Assembly (NCBI GenBank): GCA_025353305.1
Contig: JANXQX010000131.1
Span: 1-17,948, forward strand
Source of the DNA: Holophagaceae bacterium
Lineage (GTDB): Bacteria; Acidobacteriota; Holophagae; Holophagales; Holophagaceae
DNA length: 17,948 nt
Direction of reading: 5' to 3'
The stretch's first letter is position 1, and each line of letters opens with the position of its first letter. Below the pieces are notes generated by a model. It was not told the origin of the DNA. It made no database searches and saw only the letters and a program-made list of their open reading frames with translations. Both the position numbers and the translations under genes were made by a program. Shown piece after piece: positions 9,415-16,298 of this stretch.

Positions 9415-10638
9415 ATGAACGGCGCAATGGTCTTGACGAACCTCAAGGGACTGCTGACCCCAGACCCAAATTCGCCTTGGAAGGTCGATCGCATTGACGA
9501 TCCGGCGATCGCCATGGCTGATGGGCGGGTGGCTTGGATGGGAAGGCGCTCCGACCTGCCTGCGGAATGGTCGGATTCCCGCACGGCGGACGGCAGAGGA
9601 GCCTGGGCGTTGCCTGGATTCGTGGATCCCCATACCCACCTGCTCTTTGCCGGGGACCGCAGCGGGGAATTCAACCGGCGCCTGCATGGCGTTCCTTACG
9701 CCCAGATAGCCGCCGAAGGCGGCGGCATCCGTGAAACCGTGCGGGCTACTCGGGCGGCTTCGGTGGAGGAGTTGGTGGAGCTGGGCGAAGAGCGCCTGGG
9801 AACCCTCCGATCCCGCGGCGTCATCCACGTCGAAGCTAAAACCGGGTATGGGTTGGAATTGGAGGCTGAATCACGGCTGATGCAGGCCTATGCAGAATTG
9901 AAGCGACGCGGCTGGAGCCTGGATGTGACCTTGCTGCCAGCGCACGATATCCCCCTGGAATATGCCGGGGATGCTGAAGGTTATTCCCGCACCGTGGCCG
10001 AGGTCTGGCTGCCGGAGCTTGTGCGGCGACACCCAGGTGCCGCCCGATTTTGCGATGTCTTCATCGAAACTGGCGTATTCACCATCGAACAGGGTCGCCG
10101 GATCTTCGATTCGGGGAAAAGGCTCGGTCTGCTGCCCCGGATCCATGCGGATGAGCTGAGCTGGACCGGGGGCGCAGAACTCGCGGCGGAACTGGGAGCG
10201 GCTTCGGCGGATCACCTGATGTTCTGCTCAGAGCAAGGCATGAGAGCCATGGCGGCGGAAAACGTCACTCCCATCCTGCTGCCCACGACCACGCTGTGCC
10301 TGGGCATGCGGGACTGGGCCCCGGCCCGGAGAATGATCGAAGCTGGCTGCCGTGTGGCGCTCGCATCGGATTTCAACCCCGGATCAAGTCCCTGTCTGGA
10401 TCCCCTGCTGGTGCTCCGCCTGGGCTGCCTGCAACTCCAGCTCACCTTTGAGGAAGCGCTCAACGCCATGACTCTGCATGCGGCGCGCAGCCTCGGCCAC
10501 AGTGATCTCGGCCACCTGCATCCAGGAGCCCGCGCAACCATCGCGCTGTGGTCCGTCCAGGACCCCCTAGAACTGGTCTACTGGATGGGAGAAGCCTATG
10601 CGCCGAGGGTGATCTCTCCGGAGGATCCATGCGCCTGA
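9415..10638 (+). CDS. hutI: Imidazolonepropionase (histidine degradation)
   Basis: This cytoplasmic amidohydrolase hydrolyses 4-imidazolone-5-propionate to N-formimino-L-glutamate, the third step of histidine breakdown. It has 407 residues, the normal family length. Metal and substrate motifs are all present: DPHTH (H73, H75) with the HutI-specific continuation LLFAGDRSGEF, GGGI, the KTGYGL block (K142), H177 in LLPAHD, HADE (H244, E247), and ASDFNPGSS (D319). ATG 9415 is used, with only a weak GAGAG 9 bases upstream; ATG 9427 is an alternative. No hutH, hutU or hutG is adjacent, so the pathway genes must lie elsewhere. It is divergent from the macroglobulin operon and in line with the sulfotransferase gene. 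Confidence 0.96.
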   Translation: MNGAMVLTNLKGLLTPDPNSPWKVDRIDDPAIAMADGRVAWMGRRSDLPAEWSDSRTADGRGAWALPGFVDPHTHLLFAGDRSGEFNRRLHGVPYAQIAAEGGGIRETVRATRAASVEELVELGEERLGTLRSRGVIHVEAKTGYGLELEAESRLMQAYAELKRRGWSLDVTLLPAHDIPLEYAGDAEGYSRTVAEVWLPELVRRHPGAARFCDVFIETGVFTIEQGRRIFDSGKRLGLLPRIHADELSWTGGAELAAELGAASADHLMFCSEQGMRAMAAENVTPILLPTTTLCLGMRDWAPARRMIEAGCRVALASDFNPGSSPCLDPLLVLRLGCLQLQLTFEEALNAMTLHAARSLGHSDLGHLHPGARATIALWSVQDPLELVYWMGEAYAPRVISPEDPCA

Positions 10639-10670
10639 TGCCCTGCCTGCCCCTGGCGCGGAACGGCTGA
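10629..10670 (+). CDS. 13-codon micro-ORF between hutI and the sulfotransferase gene
   Basis: ATG 10629 follows GGAGG (10620-10624) by 4 bases and opens a 13-codon frame, MRLMPCLPLARNG, ending in TGA at 10668-10670. It overlaps the last 10 bases of hutI in another frame and stops 2 bases before the sulfotransferase ATG. The layout suits a translational relay: ribosomes load at the strong site, finish the micro-ORF and restart at 10673. The peptide itself probably has no function. It could instead be the relic of an older N-terminus of the next gene, shifted in frame. Confidence 0.35.
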   Translation: MRLMPCLPLARNG

Positions 10671-10672
10671 GC

Positions 10673-11737
10673 ATGAAGGAGCCCTTACCGCTCTCCTACA
10701 AGCTCCGCTGGATGCTTTCTCCCACATTGCCCATCGCGCTCCGTTGGCTGCGCAGGGACCCGCGGGGCCTGCTTCCAAGGAACTTGCACCGGGCCTCCGG
10801 GCTGCTGCTGCGTGCAACGGCCTCCAGCCTGCTGGGTGGCCTAGGCCCGCCCCGGCTCCGGAGACAAAGGATCCCGCCGGTATTCATCGTGGGGTTCTGG
10901 CGTTCAGGCACCACCTGGCTTCACGAGCTTCTCTCCCTGGATCCACAGGTCGCCTTCCCCACTTCCTACGACTGCATGGCTCCGGGGCACTCCCACAGGA
11001 CGGCGGCCTGGGCAGTGCCCTTTGCCCGAGGCCGATTCGCCTCTCGCAGGCCCATGGATGATATGGAGATCAGTCTGGATACCCCCATGGAGGATGAGTT
11101 CTTCCTGCTGAACCAAGGTGCCAGAAGCTTCTACGAACTGTTCCTCTTTCCAAAGGAGGGCACCCGCCACCTGGAGGCTCTCGATCCTGGGGGATTCCCT
11201 GAGCCGGAGCGCCGGGTTTGGCTCGCAAGCATGGATCGCCTGTTGGCACTGCTCGGACGAGGTGAGGCGAGGCGGGCTGTTCTGAAGTCCCCTACCCATA
11301 GCTTCCGGGTGCCCTTCCTTTTGCGCCACTTCCCAGAAGCCCGCTTCATCCACATCCACCGTGACCCGCTTCCGGTCTTTCTCTCCACGCGGCACACCTG
11401 GCTGGCCAACGCCCGGATCTATGGTCTGGACCCGCGCAGCTCCCAGCAGGATTTAGACGAACTCGTCCTGACCTGCCACCGGCGTTATCGGGCGGGTCTC
11501 GAACAGGCCCGAACCGAGGCCGGCGGGCAGCGTTGGGTGGATCTGGAATACGAACAGTTCCGCGCGGACCCCATTGGCACCCTCCAAGGGATCTACCAGG
11601 CATTCCACTGGGAAGGATTCGAGGCGCTCGCACCTCGCATCGCTGCCTACCAGGAGGCAAGGTCCGAGTGGCGGACCAATACCTTTGAGGCGACGCGTGA
11701 AGAGGCGGAGGCGCTCCGCATCCGCCTCTCGGACTGA
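10673..11737 (+). CDS. PAPS-dependent sulfotransferase-like protein
   Basis: This 354-residue protein matches the sulfotransferase fold, which transfers sulfate from PAPS to a hydroxyl or amine acceptor. The 5'-phosphosulfate loop is GFWRSGTTWLHELL (74-87). The 3'-phosphate-binding segment is LKSPTHSFRVPFLLRHFP (204-221), followed by the hallmark IHIHRDPLPVFLS (226-238). The Arg-rich N-terminus with short hydrophobic stretches (residues 8-60) has no clean signal peptide, so it may lie at the inner face of the membrane. The acceptor is unknown; related bacterial proteins act on lipids, glycans or small metabolites. There is no proper ribosome site before ATG 10673, but a micro-ORF with a strong one ends 2 bases before it. 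hutI upstream has no obvious functional link. Confidence 0.85.
   Translation: MKEPLPLSYKLRWMLSPTLPIALRWLRRDPRGLLPRNLHRASGLLLRATASSLLGGLGPPRLRRQRIPPVFIVGFWRSGTTWLHELLSLDPQVAFPTSYDCMAPGHSHRTAAWAVPFARGRFASRRPMDDMEISLDTPMEDEFFLLNQGARSFYELFLFPKEGTRHLEALDPGGFPEPERRVWLASMDRLLALLGRGEARRAVLKSPTHSFRVPFLLRHFPEARFIHIHRDPLPVFLSTRHTWLANARIYGLDPRSSQQDLDELVLTCHRRYRAGLEQARTEAGGQRWVDLEYEQFRADPIGTLQGIYQAFHWEGFEALAPRIAAYQEARSEWRTNTFEATREEAEALRIRLSD
11701..11729 (+). terminator. Stem-loop at the 3' end of the sulfotransferase gene
   Basis: AGAGGCGGA (11701-11709) pairs perfectly with TCCGCCTCT (11721-11729) across an 11-base loop, ending 8 bases before the end of the stop codon. The 9-bp GC-rich stem could end transcription or protect the message end. 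There is no T-run after it, so a classical intrinsic terminator is not shown, and it lies inside coding sequence where a chance palindrome is possible. The 187-base gap that follows (11738-11924) holds only a weak 5-bp hairpin, CCAGC/GCTGG at 11752-11766, and the leader of ppa. Confidence 0.3.
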
Positions 11738-11924
11738 TTTGCATTGAAGTTCCAGCCCTGAAGCTGGGGTGGAGGGCATCCTGGTAGCGCTGGAGGCACC
11801 ATCAGCAAGAAAGCCCCCTGGAGATGGTCTTCATGCAGCACTTGAAGGTGTTCTGTAAAATTGCTGCGCTCGAGCTGTCCTCTGTCCCCATGCTTAAATG
11901 CGCCATGACCTTCGAGGAGCTTCC

Positions 11925-12446
11925 ATGACCCATCCCAGTCTCGGCCCCGGCAAGTTCGCGCCGGATGTCATCAACACCATCGTGGAGATCCCCACAGGAT
12001 CACGGGTCAAGTACGAGATCGACCATGAAACCGGCCTGGTGTTCGTGGACCGCGTGCTTTTTTCACCCTTCCACTACCCGGCGGAATACGGCTTCATCCC
12101 AAAGACGCTGGCACCGGATGGGGATCCCTGCGACGTGCTGGTGCTCATCAACGGCACCACTTATCCCGGAGTCGTGATCAAGGCCCGCCCGGTGGGCCTG
12201 CTCAAGATGCACGATGACAAAGGCCGTGACGACAAGGTGCTCTGCGTCGCCAACGACGATCCCAACTACGCACATGTCGGGAGCCTGGCCGATCTGCCGC
12301 CCCACTTCATGAAGGAGGTCGAACATTTCTTCGTCACTTACAAGGACCTGGAAGAGAAAGACGTCCATAGCGATGGCTGGGCCGGAATCGAAGAGGCCAA
12401 GGCCTTCGTGATGCAGTGCATTGCCGCCTATCCAGGGATGAGTTGA
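11925..12446 (+). CDS. ppa: Inorganic pyrophosphatase, family I
   Basis: This soluble, Mg-dependent enzyme splits pyrophosphate into two phosphates and so pulls biosynthetic reactions forward. It has 173 residues, close to the E. coli enzyme. All active-site residues fall at positions matching E. coli numbering or nearly so: E21, K29, E31, R43, Y55, the signature D65-GDPCD-70 with D67, D97, D102, K104, and Y139/K140. ATG 11925 is chosen because GAGGAG (11914-11919) lies 5 bases upstream. An in-frame ATG at 11898 would add nine residues and place that ribosome site inside the gene. The stop codon lies against the first heptad of the repeat that brackets the next gene. Confidence 0.97.
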   Translation: MTHPSLGPGKFAPDVINTIVEIPTGSRVKYEIDHETGLVFVDRVLFSPFHYPAEYGFIPKTLAPDGDPCDVLVLINGTTYPGVVIKARPVGLLKMHDDKGRDDKVLCVANDDPNYAHVGSLADLPPHFMKEVEHFFVTYKDLEEKDVHSDGWAGIEEAKAFVMQCIAAYPGMS

Positions 12447-12466
12447 TGAGGGACGAGAAGGCGAGG
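12445..12466 (+). repeat. Short GATGAGG heptad run, upstream flank of the four-helix gene
   Basis: Beginning within the ppa stop codon, the plus strand reads GATGAGG, GACGAGA, AGGCGAG, a degenerate run of 7-base units. This is the same unit as the longer array at 12826-12881 but in the opposite orientation, so the gene between them lies inside an inverted pair. It also supplies a GAGG (12463-12466) 8 bases before the GTG start of the four-helix gene. Confidence 0.5.
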
Positions 12467-12474
12467 ACAGCAAA

Positions 12475-12822
12475 GTGAGAGACCACCGCAAATTGAAAGC
12501 ATTCATCGTGGCCGATGAACTGGTGCTGAGCATTCACCAATGCGTATTGAAGTTTCCATCAAGAGAGACATTCGTGCTCGGCGCGCAACTGCGCAAAGCC
12601 AGCCTCTCGACTGCTTCTAATCTTGTTGAAGGCTGCGCCCGGCAGGGCCAAGCAGAGTTTCTTCATTTCCTCAACATCGCGATGGGTTCAACCATGGAAG
12701 TGGAGTATCAGCTCTCGGTAGCTCGCCGCCTCGGTTATTCGGTTAACTCCACCCTTGAAGCATCTGCCTCCGAAGTCTGCAAAGTTCTCCGAGGCCTCAT
12801 CCAATACCATCTCTCAACCTAA
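12475..12822 (+). CDS. Four-helix-bundle protein (S23/Avd-like, TIGR02436 type)
   Basis: This is a 115-residue helical protein of the family found in 23S rRNA intervening sequences (S23) and related to Avd, the accessory protein of diversity-generating retroelements. The family pattern is plain: KFPSRETFVLGAQLRKASLS (26-45), SNLVEG at 48-53, EFLHFLNIAMGSTMEVEYQL at 61-80, and the C-terminal helix ending GLIQYHL. Translation starts at GTG 12475 with GAGG 8 bases upstream. Base composition is visibly lower in GC than in ppa and the HAD gene on either side, suggesting insertion or transfer. It is bracketed by inverted heptad repeats (12445-12466 and 12826-12881). No reverse transcriptase or variable repeat is present, so a retroelement role is not supported here. 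Its function in this isolated form is unknown; proteins of this family form pentamers. Confidence 0.88.
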   Translation: MRDHRKLKAFIVADELVLSIHQCVLKFPSRETFVLGAQLRKASLSTASNLVEGCARQGQAEFLHFLNIAMGSTMEVEYQLSVARRLGYSVNSTLEASASEVCKVLRGLIQYHLST

Positions 12823-12825
12823 TCC

Positions 12826-12881
12826 CCTCATCCCTCATACCTCATCCCTCCTCCCTCACTCCTCATCCCTCACACCTCATA
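12826..12881 (+). repeat. Eight tandem 7-bp repeats (CCTCATC type)
   Basis: Eight heptamers in perfect register: CCTCATC, CCTCATA, CCTCATC, CCTCCTC, CCTCACT, CCTCATC, CCTCACA, CCTCATA. Positions 1-4 of the unit never change; positions 5-7 vary. The array begins 3 bases after the stop of the four-helix gene and ends 11 bases before the ATG of the HAD gene. On the opposite strand the unit is GATGAGG, identical to the unit just before the four-helix gene. It separates the HAD gene from any upstream ribosome site. It has no spacers and is not a CRISPR array. Confidence 0.88.
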
Positions 12882-12892
12882 CCCGAATCACC

Positions 12893-13579
12893 ATGGCCCT
12901 GATCTGTTTTGATCTCGACGGCACCATCGTCAATCCGCTCCTCGGGGTGCGGAACTGCGTGGCCAGGGTTTGCCGTGAGATGGGTCTGGCGTGCCCCGAC
13001 GAAACTACGATCCGGGGGTGGATCGGATTCGGCATGCGAGAAAGTCTGGCCTTGATTCCAGGGCTGGAAGATCCCATCAAACTGGAAGAAGCCTTGGACC
13101 GCTACGTGGAGGCGTACCGTGAAGACGGCGTCTTCGAACATGAAGTCTACGATGGCGCGCACTTGATGCTCGGCCGGTTGAAGCGCCAGGGGCACCGCCT
13201 CTACATCGTGTCCAGCAAGCCAGGAATCTTCGCTCGGCGCATAACCTACCAATTCGATTTGAATCTCATCTTCGATGATATTTTCGGCGCCGAGTTGAAG
13301 GGCGCCTGGCAGCCGAAGACGGTCGTGCTGGAACGTCTGCGGTTGGAGGGCCGGATCGAGCCGGGCGGCTATTTCATCGGAGACCGGGGTGATGACATGC
13401 GAGCCGCCAAGGACCACGGGCTTCATGCCATCGGCGTGACTTACGGTTACGGCAGCCGAGCAGAATTGTTGCAGGCGGGCGCTGAAATCCTCCTGGATTC
13501 CGTGGCTGAATTAGACGCCTGGTTGGCTCAGGAATTGACCGGCCCGGAAATCCACGACGCGTTCACAAGATCCGAGTGA
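12893..13579 (+). CDS. HAD-superfamily phosphatase (phosphoglycolate phosphatase-like)
   Basis: This 228-residue cytoplasmic hydrolase of the HAD-IA group resembles phosphoglycolate phosphatases. The four HAD motifs are present: DLDGT with the nucleophile D7 and acid D9, IVSSK (S107/S108) as motif II, K142 in QPKTVV as motif III, and FIGDRGDD (D164, D167, D168) as motif IV. A helical cap lies between motifs I and II (residues about 15-85). The true substrate cannot be inferred. The start is ATG 12893, giving the usual N-terminus MALICFDLDGT. The frame stays open upstream through the heptad array as low-complexity Pro/His/Ser, which is not part of the protein. No Shine-Dalgarno sequence precedes the ATG, probably because the repeat array replaced the native leader. 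The gene converges on amrS with only 17 bases between. Confidence 0.9.
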   Translation: MALICFDLDGTIVNPLLGVRNCVARVCREMGLACPDETTIRGWIGFGMRESLALIPGLEDPIKLEEALDRYVEAYREDGVFEHEVYDGAHLMLGRLKRQGHRLYIVSSKPGIFARRITYQFDLNLIFDDIFGAELKGAWQPKTVVLERLRLEGRIEPGGYFIGDRGDDMRAAKDHGLHAIGVTYGYGSRAELLQAGAEILLDSVAELDAWLAQELTGPEIHDAFTRSE

Positions 13580-13596
13580 ACCCGGATGATCCCAGT

Positions 13597-14676
13597 TCAA
13601 GGTCGGGAAATGGTGACGGGGGCGCGGCGATTGCCGAACGCGCCTGAAAACTTTTCGAAGTGGCCCGCGATTTCCGCGCCGCAGTCCGGACAATGGCCAT
13701 CTTCCGTCAAGCGGTAGCCTGAGATCTCGTACCAGTCCCGGACGATGAGCAGCGAGTTGCAGCATGGGCAATAGGTCGAACCGCCGGACGTGTCATGCAC
13801 ATTGCCGGTGTAGACGTGATGGAACCCGGCGGAATGCGCGATGGCGCGGGCTCTTTCGAGCGTGGCTAGGGGCGTGGCCGGAATGTCGGTGAGCTTATAA
13901 TCGGGGTGGAAAGCGCTGAAATGGAGCGGGACATCCGGACCCAGCTCTTGTGCGATCCATTCCGACATGGCTGCGAGTTCTTCGGTGGAATCATTCTGGC
14001 CCGGGATGAGAAGCGTCGTGATCTCCAGCCAGGTATGGGTTTCGTGCTTGATGTAACGCAGGGTATCAAGCACTGGTTTTAGATGCGCCGCCGTGAGCCT
14101 GAAATAGAAATCATCTGTGAAGGCCTTCAAATCGACGTTGGCCGCATCCATTTTCGCGAAGAAATCCAGGCGGGGGCTTGGATGGATGTAACCCGCTGTC
14201 ACGGCGACGGTCTTGATGCCCCGCTCGTGGCAGGCATCCGCGACATCCATGGCATATTCCGCGAAGACCACTGGATCGTTGTAGGTGAAGGCCACGCTCC
14301 GGCAATTCCATTCCCCTGCAGAGCGCGCAATTTCCTGGGGCGCGGCCTGATCCATTAGCCTATCCATGTCCCGGGACTTGCTGATATCCCAGTTCTGGCA
14401 AAACTTGCACATCAGGTTGCAGCCAGCGGTGCCGAAGGAAAGCACGCTCGAACCCGGATAGAAATGGTTGAGCGGCTTCTTCTCGATGGGATCTATGCAG
14501 AACCCGGACGAACGCCCGTAGGTAGTCAGCGCCATCTCTCCAGAGCTGTTCTGACGCACGAAGCAGGCGCCCCGCTGGCCTTCACCCAGCCTGCAGTCAC
14601 GAGGGCACAAATCGCATTGGATCCGTCCATCTTCGAGCGCGTGCCACCAGCGTGCGGGAAAAAGAGACGCTTCCAT
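13597..14676 (-). CDS. amrS: AmmeMemoRadiSam system radical SAM enzyme
   Basis: This 359-residue radical SAM protein is the third member of the conserved Memo/AMMECR1/radical-SAM set. The [4Fe-4S]-SAM site is C86-x3-C90-x2-C93 in AGCNLMCKFCQNWD. The family's N-terminal cysteines are present (C21, C24, C28, C38 in the CDLCPRDC block). A rubredoxin- or zinc-ribbon-like end carries C303, C305, C306, C329 and C332. GTFG-type SAM-binding loops are suggested by TYNDPVVFAEYA and TLLIPGQNDS. The start is ATG 14676, with AGGTG (14687-14683) 6 bases upstream, leaving 5 bases after the AMMECR1 stop. A GTG at 14685 overlapping that stop (GTGA) is the alternative. The reaction catalysed is not established for this family, though a modification involving the two partner proteins is commonly supposed. 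Confidence 0.94.
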   Translation of the reverse strand: MEASLFPARWWHALEDGRIQCDLCPRDCRLGEGQRGACFVRQNSSGEMALTTYGRSSGFCIDPIEKKPLNHFYPGSSVLSFGTAGCNLMCKFCQNWDISKSRDMDRLMDQAAPQEIARSAGEWNCRSVAFTYNDPVVFAEYAMDVADACHERGIKTVAVTAGYIHPSPRLDFFAKMDAANVDLKAFTDDFYFRLTAAHLKPVLDTLRYIKHETHTWLEITTLLIPGQNDSTEELAAMSEWIAQELGPDVPLHFSAFHPDYKLTDIPATPLATLERARAIAHSAGFHHVYTGNVHDTSGGSTYCPCCNSLLIVRDWYEISGYRLTEDGHCPDCGAEIAGHFEKFSGAFGNRRAPVTISRP

Positions 14677-14681
14677 CGCTT

Positions 14682-15260
14682 TCACCTGCGAGCCGCGCAG
14701 TTTTCAGGTTTGCTTTCGTGTTCACGCCACTTGGCCACTGTGTAGCGGGAAATCCGGATCCCCGCGGACCAGAAATCCAAAGGCAGCCCGGCTTTTTGTT
14801 TCAGATGGGCCAGAAAGGTTTTTGGATCCGGCAATTGTTCCCATACCTGCGGAAGGAACGTGCCTCTTTGCCATCCATATTCCAGGACCACACCGTCCAC
14901 GCCCGGGCGCAGCAACCTGAGAAGCTGCTCCTGGCTTTCAAAGGACAGTTCCTGCAGGGGCGAAAGCAGTGAAACTTCGACCTCTATGCCCAGATATTCT
15001 CGCCGCGAAAGGGGTGCGAACCGGGGATCACGAAAAGCCGCGGCGCACGCATTGGCTTTCACATCCTCAAGCAGCGGCCGCTGCGCCATCAGGCTTCCCA
15101 CGCAACCGCGAAGTTCGCCGTGCAGTTGCAGGGTGACAAAGGTCGCGCCAGGTTCTTGTAGCCACTGGCCTGGCTCGAAAGGAGGCGCTTCCTCCCCGAG
15201 GTGCTTAGCGATGGCGCCCCGGGCGATGGCCAACAGCGCTGGCCCGCGATCAATCTCCAT
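14682..15260 (-). CDS. amrA: AMMECR1 domain protein (AmmeMemoRadiSam system protein A)
   Basis: This 192-residue protein consists of one AMMECR1 domain. The family hallmark LRGCVGSL (residues 50-57, with C53) is intact, and the surrounding FVTLQLHGEL and ACAAAFRDPRFAPLS blocks match the family. Its function is unknown in bacteria. The start is ATG 15260, with GGGAG (15272-15268) 7 bases upstream. The frame stays open further upstream inside the Memo gene, but that part has no family resemblance. It overlaps the Memo gene by 11 bases and lies directly before amrS, so the three are almost surely one transcript. Confidence 0.93.
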   Translation of the reverse strand: MEIDRGPALLAIARGAIAKHLGEEAPPFEPGQWLQEPGATFVTLQLHGELRGCVGSLMAQRPLLEDVKANACAAAFRDPRFAPLSRREYLGIEVEVSLLSPLQELSFESQEQLLRLLRPGVDGVVLEYGWQRGTFLPQVWEQLPDPKTFLAHLKQKAGLPLDFWSAGIRISRYTVAKWREHESKPENCAARR

Positions 15261-16071
15261 GCTGAGGCTCCCCGGTGAAAGCGAACGCCGCATAGCCGAC
15301 GACCCGGTCATGATCGCCGGCTGTGTCACCGGAATTCCTCCGATCAAGCAAGTGAGGCGTAAGCCGATGTTGCCGTGCCGCGAGCAAGAGACCGTTCACC
15401 GGCGTGGCTCCGCAAGCCTGCTCGTGGCTTTCGAGTTGATGCAATTCCGCGATGCTCGCGCAGGTGCGCTGGTCAGCTTTCCGGGCGACATCGTAGGGGA
15501 GATAGTGGGACAGGTCTGAACTCACGACGATCAAGGTTTCCGGGCCTCCCCACAAAACTTCAATCACTTCCGCCACTGCCTTCGGCGTGGCATCGCCCAC
15601 GGCCAATGGCACCAGTTGAAAAGCTGAAAGAACCTGCTGAAGGAAGGGCAGCTGCACCTCGAGTGAATGTTCCAGTTCGTGCACAGCCGGGTTGGTGGAC
15701 ACCTGGCGTAGCGGTTTCAGGAAATGGACCGCATCTTGATCCACGGGAACCCTGCCCAGGGGTGTTTCAAATGCCTGGACACCTGGCAGGGCGAGGCCTG
15801 TCACGAACACGCGGTGGGCGGGTCCCAGCAGCACCACGCGCCGGATGGTTTCCCGCAGCGGGAATAGAAGCGCGTAGGCGCTGGCGGCGATCGGGCCGGA
15901 ATAGATGTACCCCGCATGGGGAACGATCAAGGCCTTGACCACACCGGGCAGAGCCCCCACGGTGGCTGCTGCCTTGAACATTACCTGGATGTCGCGGCTA
16001 AGCTTCCCTGCTTCCCGCGGGTAGAAAAATCCGGCCACCGCAGCCGCACGGATTTCCTGTGTAGCGCCCAT
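15250..16071 (-). CDS. amrB: Memo-family protein (AmmeMemoRadiSam system protein B)
   Basis: This 273-residue protein has the Memo fold, related to class III extradiol dioxygenases. Putative metal-site histidines and the family cysteine are in place: H52 in PHAGYIYSG, H86 in GPAHRV, D186 and H189 in SSDLSHY, and C220 in ACGATPVNG. The EHSLEVQLPFLQ block is also typical. The start is ATG 16071, giving MGATQEIRAAAVAGFFYP; an open extension to 16149 has no family character. The ribosome site before it is weak (GAGTGG). It is the first gene of the operon. The 227-base gap to the divergent regulator gene must contain its promoter. Whether the bacterial protein is an enzyme is unsettled. Confidence 0.93.
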   Translation of the reverse strand: MGATQEIRAAAVAGFFYPREAGKLSRDIQVMFKAAATVGALPGVVKALIVPHAGYIYSGPIAASAYALLFPLRETIRRVVLLGPAHRVFVTGLALPGVQAFETPLGRVPVDQDAVHFLKPLRQVSTNPAVHELEHSLEVQLPFLQQVLSAFQLVPLAVGDATPKAVAEVIEVLWGGPETLIVVSSDLSHYLPYDVARKADQRTCASIAELHQLESHEQACGATPVNGLLLAARQHRLTPHLLDRRNSGDTAGDHDRVVGYAAFAFTGEPQHGD

Positions 16072-16130
16072 GCCACTCAAGATAGGCCATTCTGGAAAAA
16101 TATCTTGGCTATCGCGATGCTCGACCATCC

Positions 16131-16144
16131 CCGGGTGAACCCGG
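16131..16144. repeat. Palindrome CCGGGT-GA-ACCCGG in the amr/regulator divergent region
   Basis: A perfect 6-bp inverted repeat with a 2-base centre lies 60 bases upstream of the Memo start. It could be a small operator for the amr operon or simply a GC-rich chance palindrome. No match to a known operator is claimed. Confidence 0.3.
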
Positions 16145-16195
16145 TCCAAGAGTAAAGTGGGCGCACTTTGGCATGATTTCCCAGGAATAGACCGT

Positions 16196-16215
16196 GTATT
16201 CTGAGAATACTTCTC
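16196..16215. promoter_or_regulatory. Candidate operator: 7-1-7 palindrome with overlapping second palindrome
   Basis: GTATTCT-G-AGAATAC (16196-16210) is a perfect inverted repeat, and GAGAA-TAC-TTCTC (16203-16215) overlaps its right half. The site lies 89 bases before the PAS-LuxR start and 125 bases before the Memo start, in the divergent intergenic region, where a dimeric regulator would be expected to bind. It could serve autoregulation by the LuxR-type protein or another factor. It is AT-richer than its surroundings, which favours a real site over chance. The binding protein is unknown. Confidence 0.45.
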
Positions 16216-16298
16216 AACAGGTGCCCCATTCCCCTGCTTAGCTCCAGAGTGCTGCCCAGACCGATAGGCGGGTTGGTCGCCGGAATGCCACGGCTTCC

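Noticed and set aside
12826..12881. CRISPR-like array
   Set aside because: Units are 7 bp with no spacers and no cas genes nearby, so it is a simple degenerate tandem repeat.
12445..12881. Diversity-generating retroelement, because the four-helix protein resembles Avd
   Set aside because: No reverse transcriptase, template/variable repeat pair or target gene is present in the window.
16125..16150. A tRNA T-arm, because the minus strand reads CCGGGTTCACCCGG
   Set aside because: The loop is 4 bases rather than 7, and no anticodon or acceptor stem can be drawn around it.
16160..16200. Sigma-54 promoter upstream of the PAS-LuxR gene (TTGGCATGATTTCCC)
   Set aside because: The -24-like GGCA is not followed by a GC element at the right distance.
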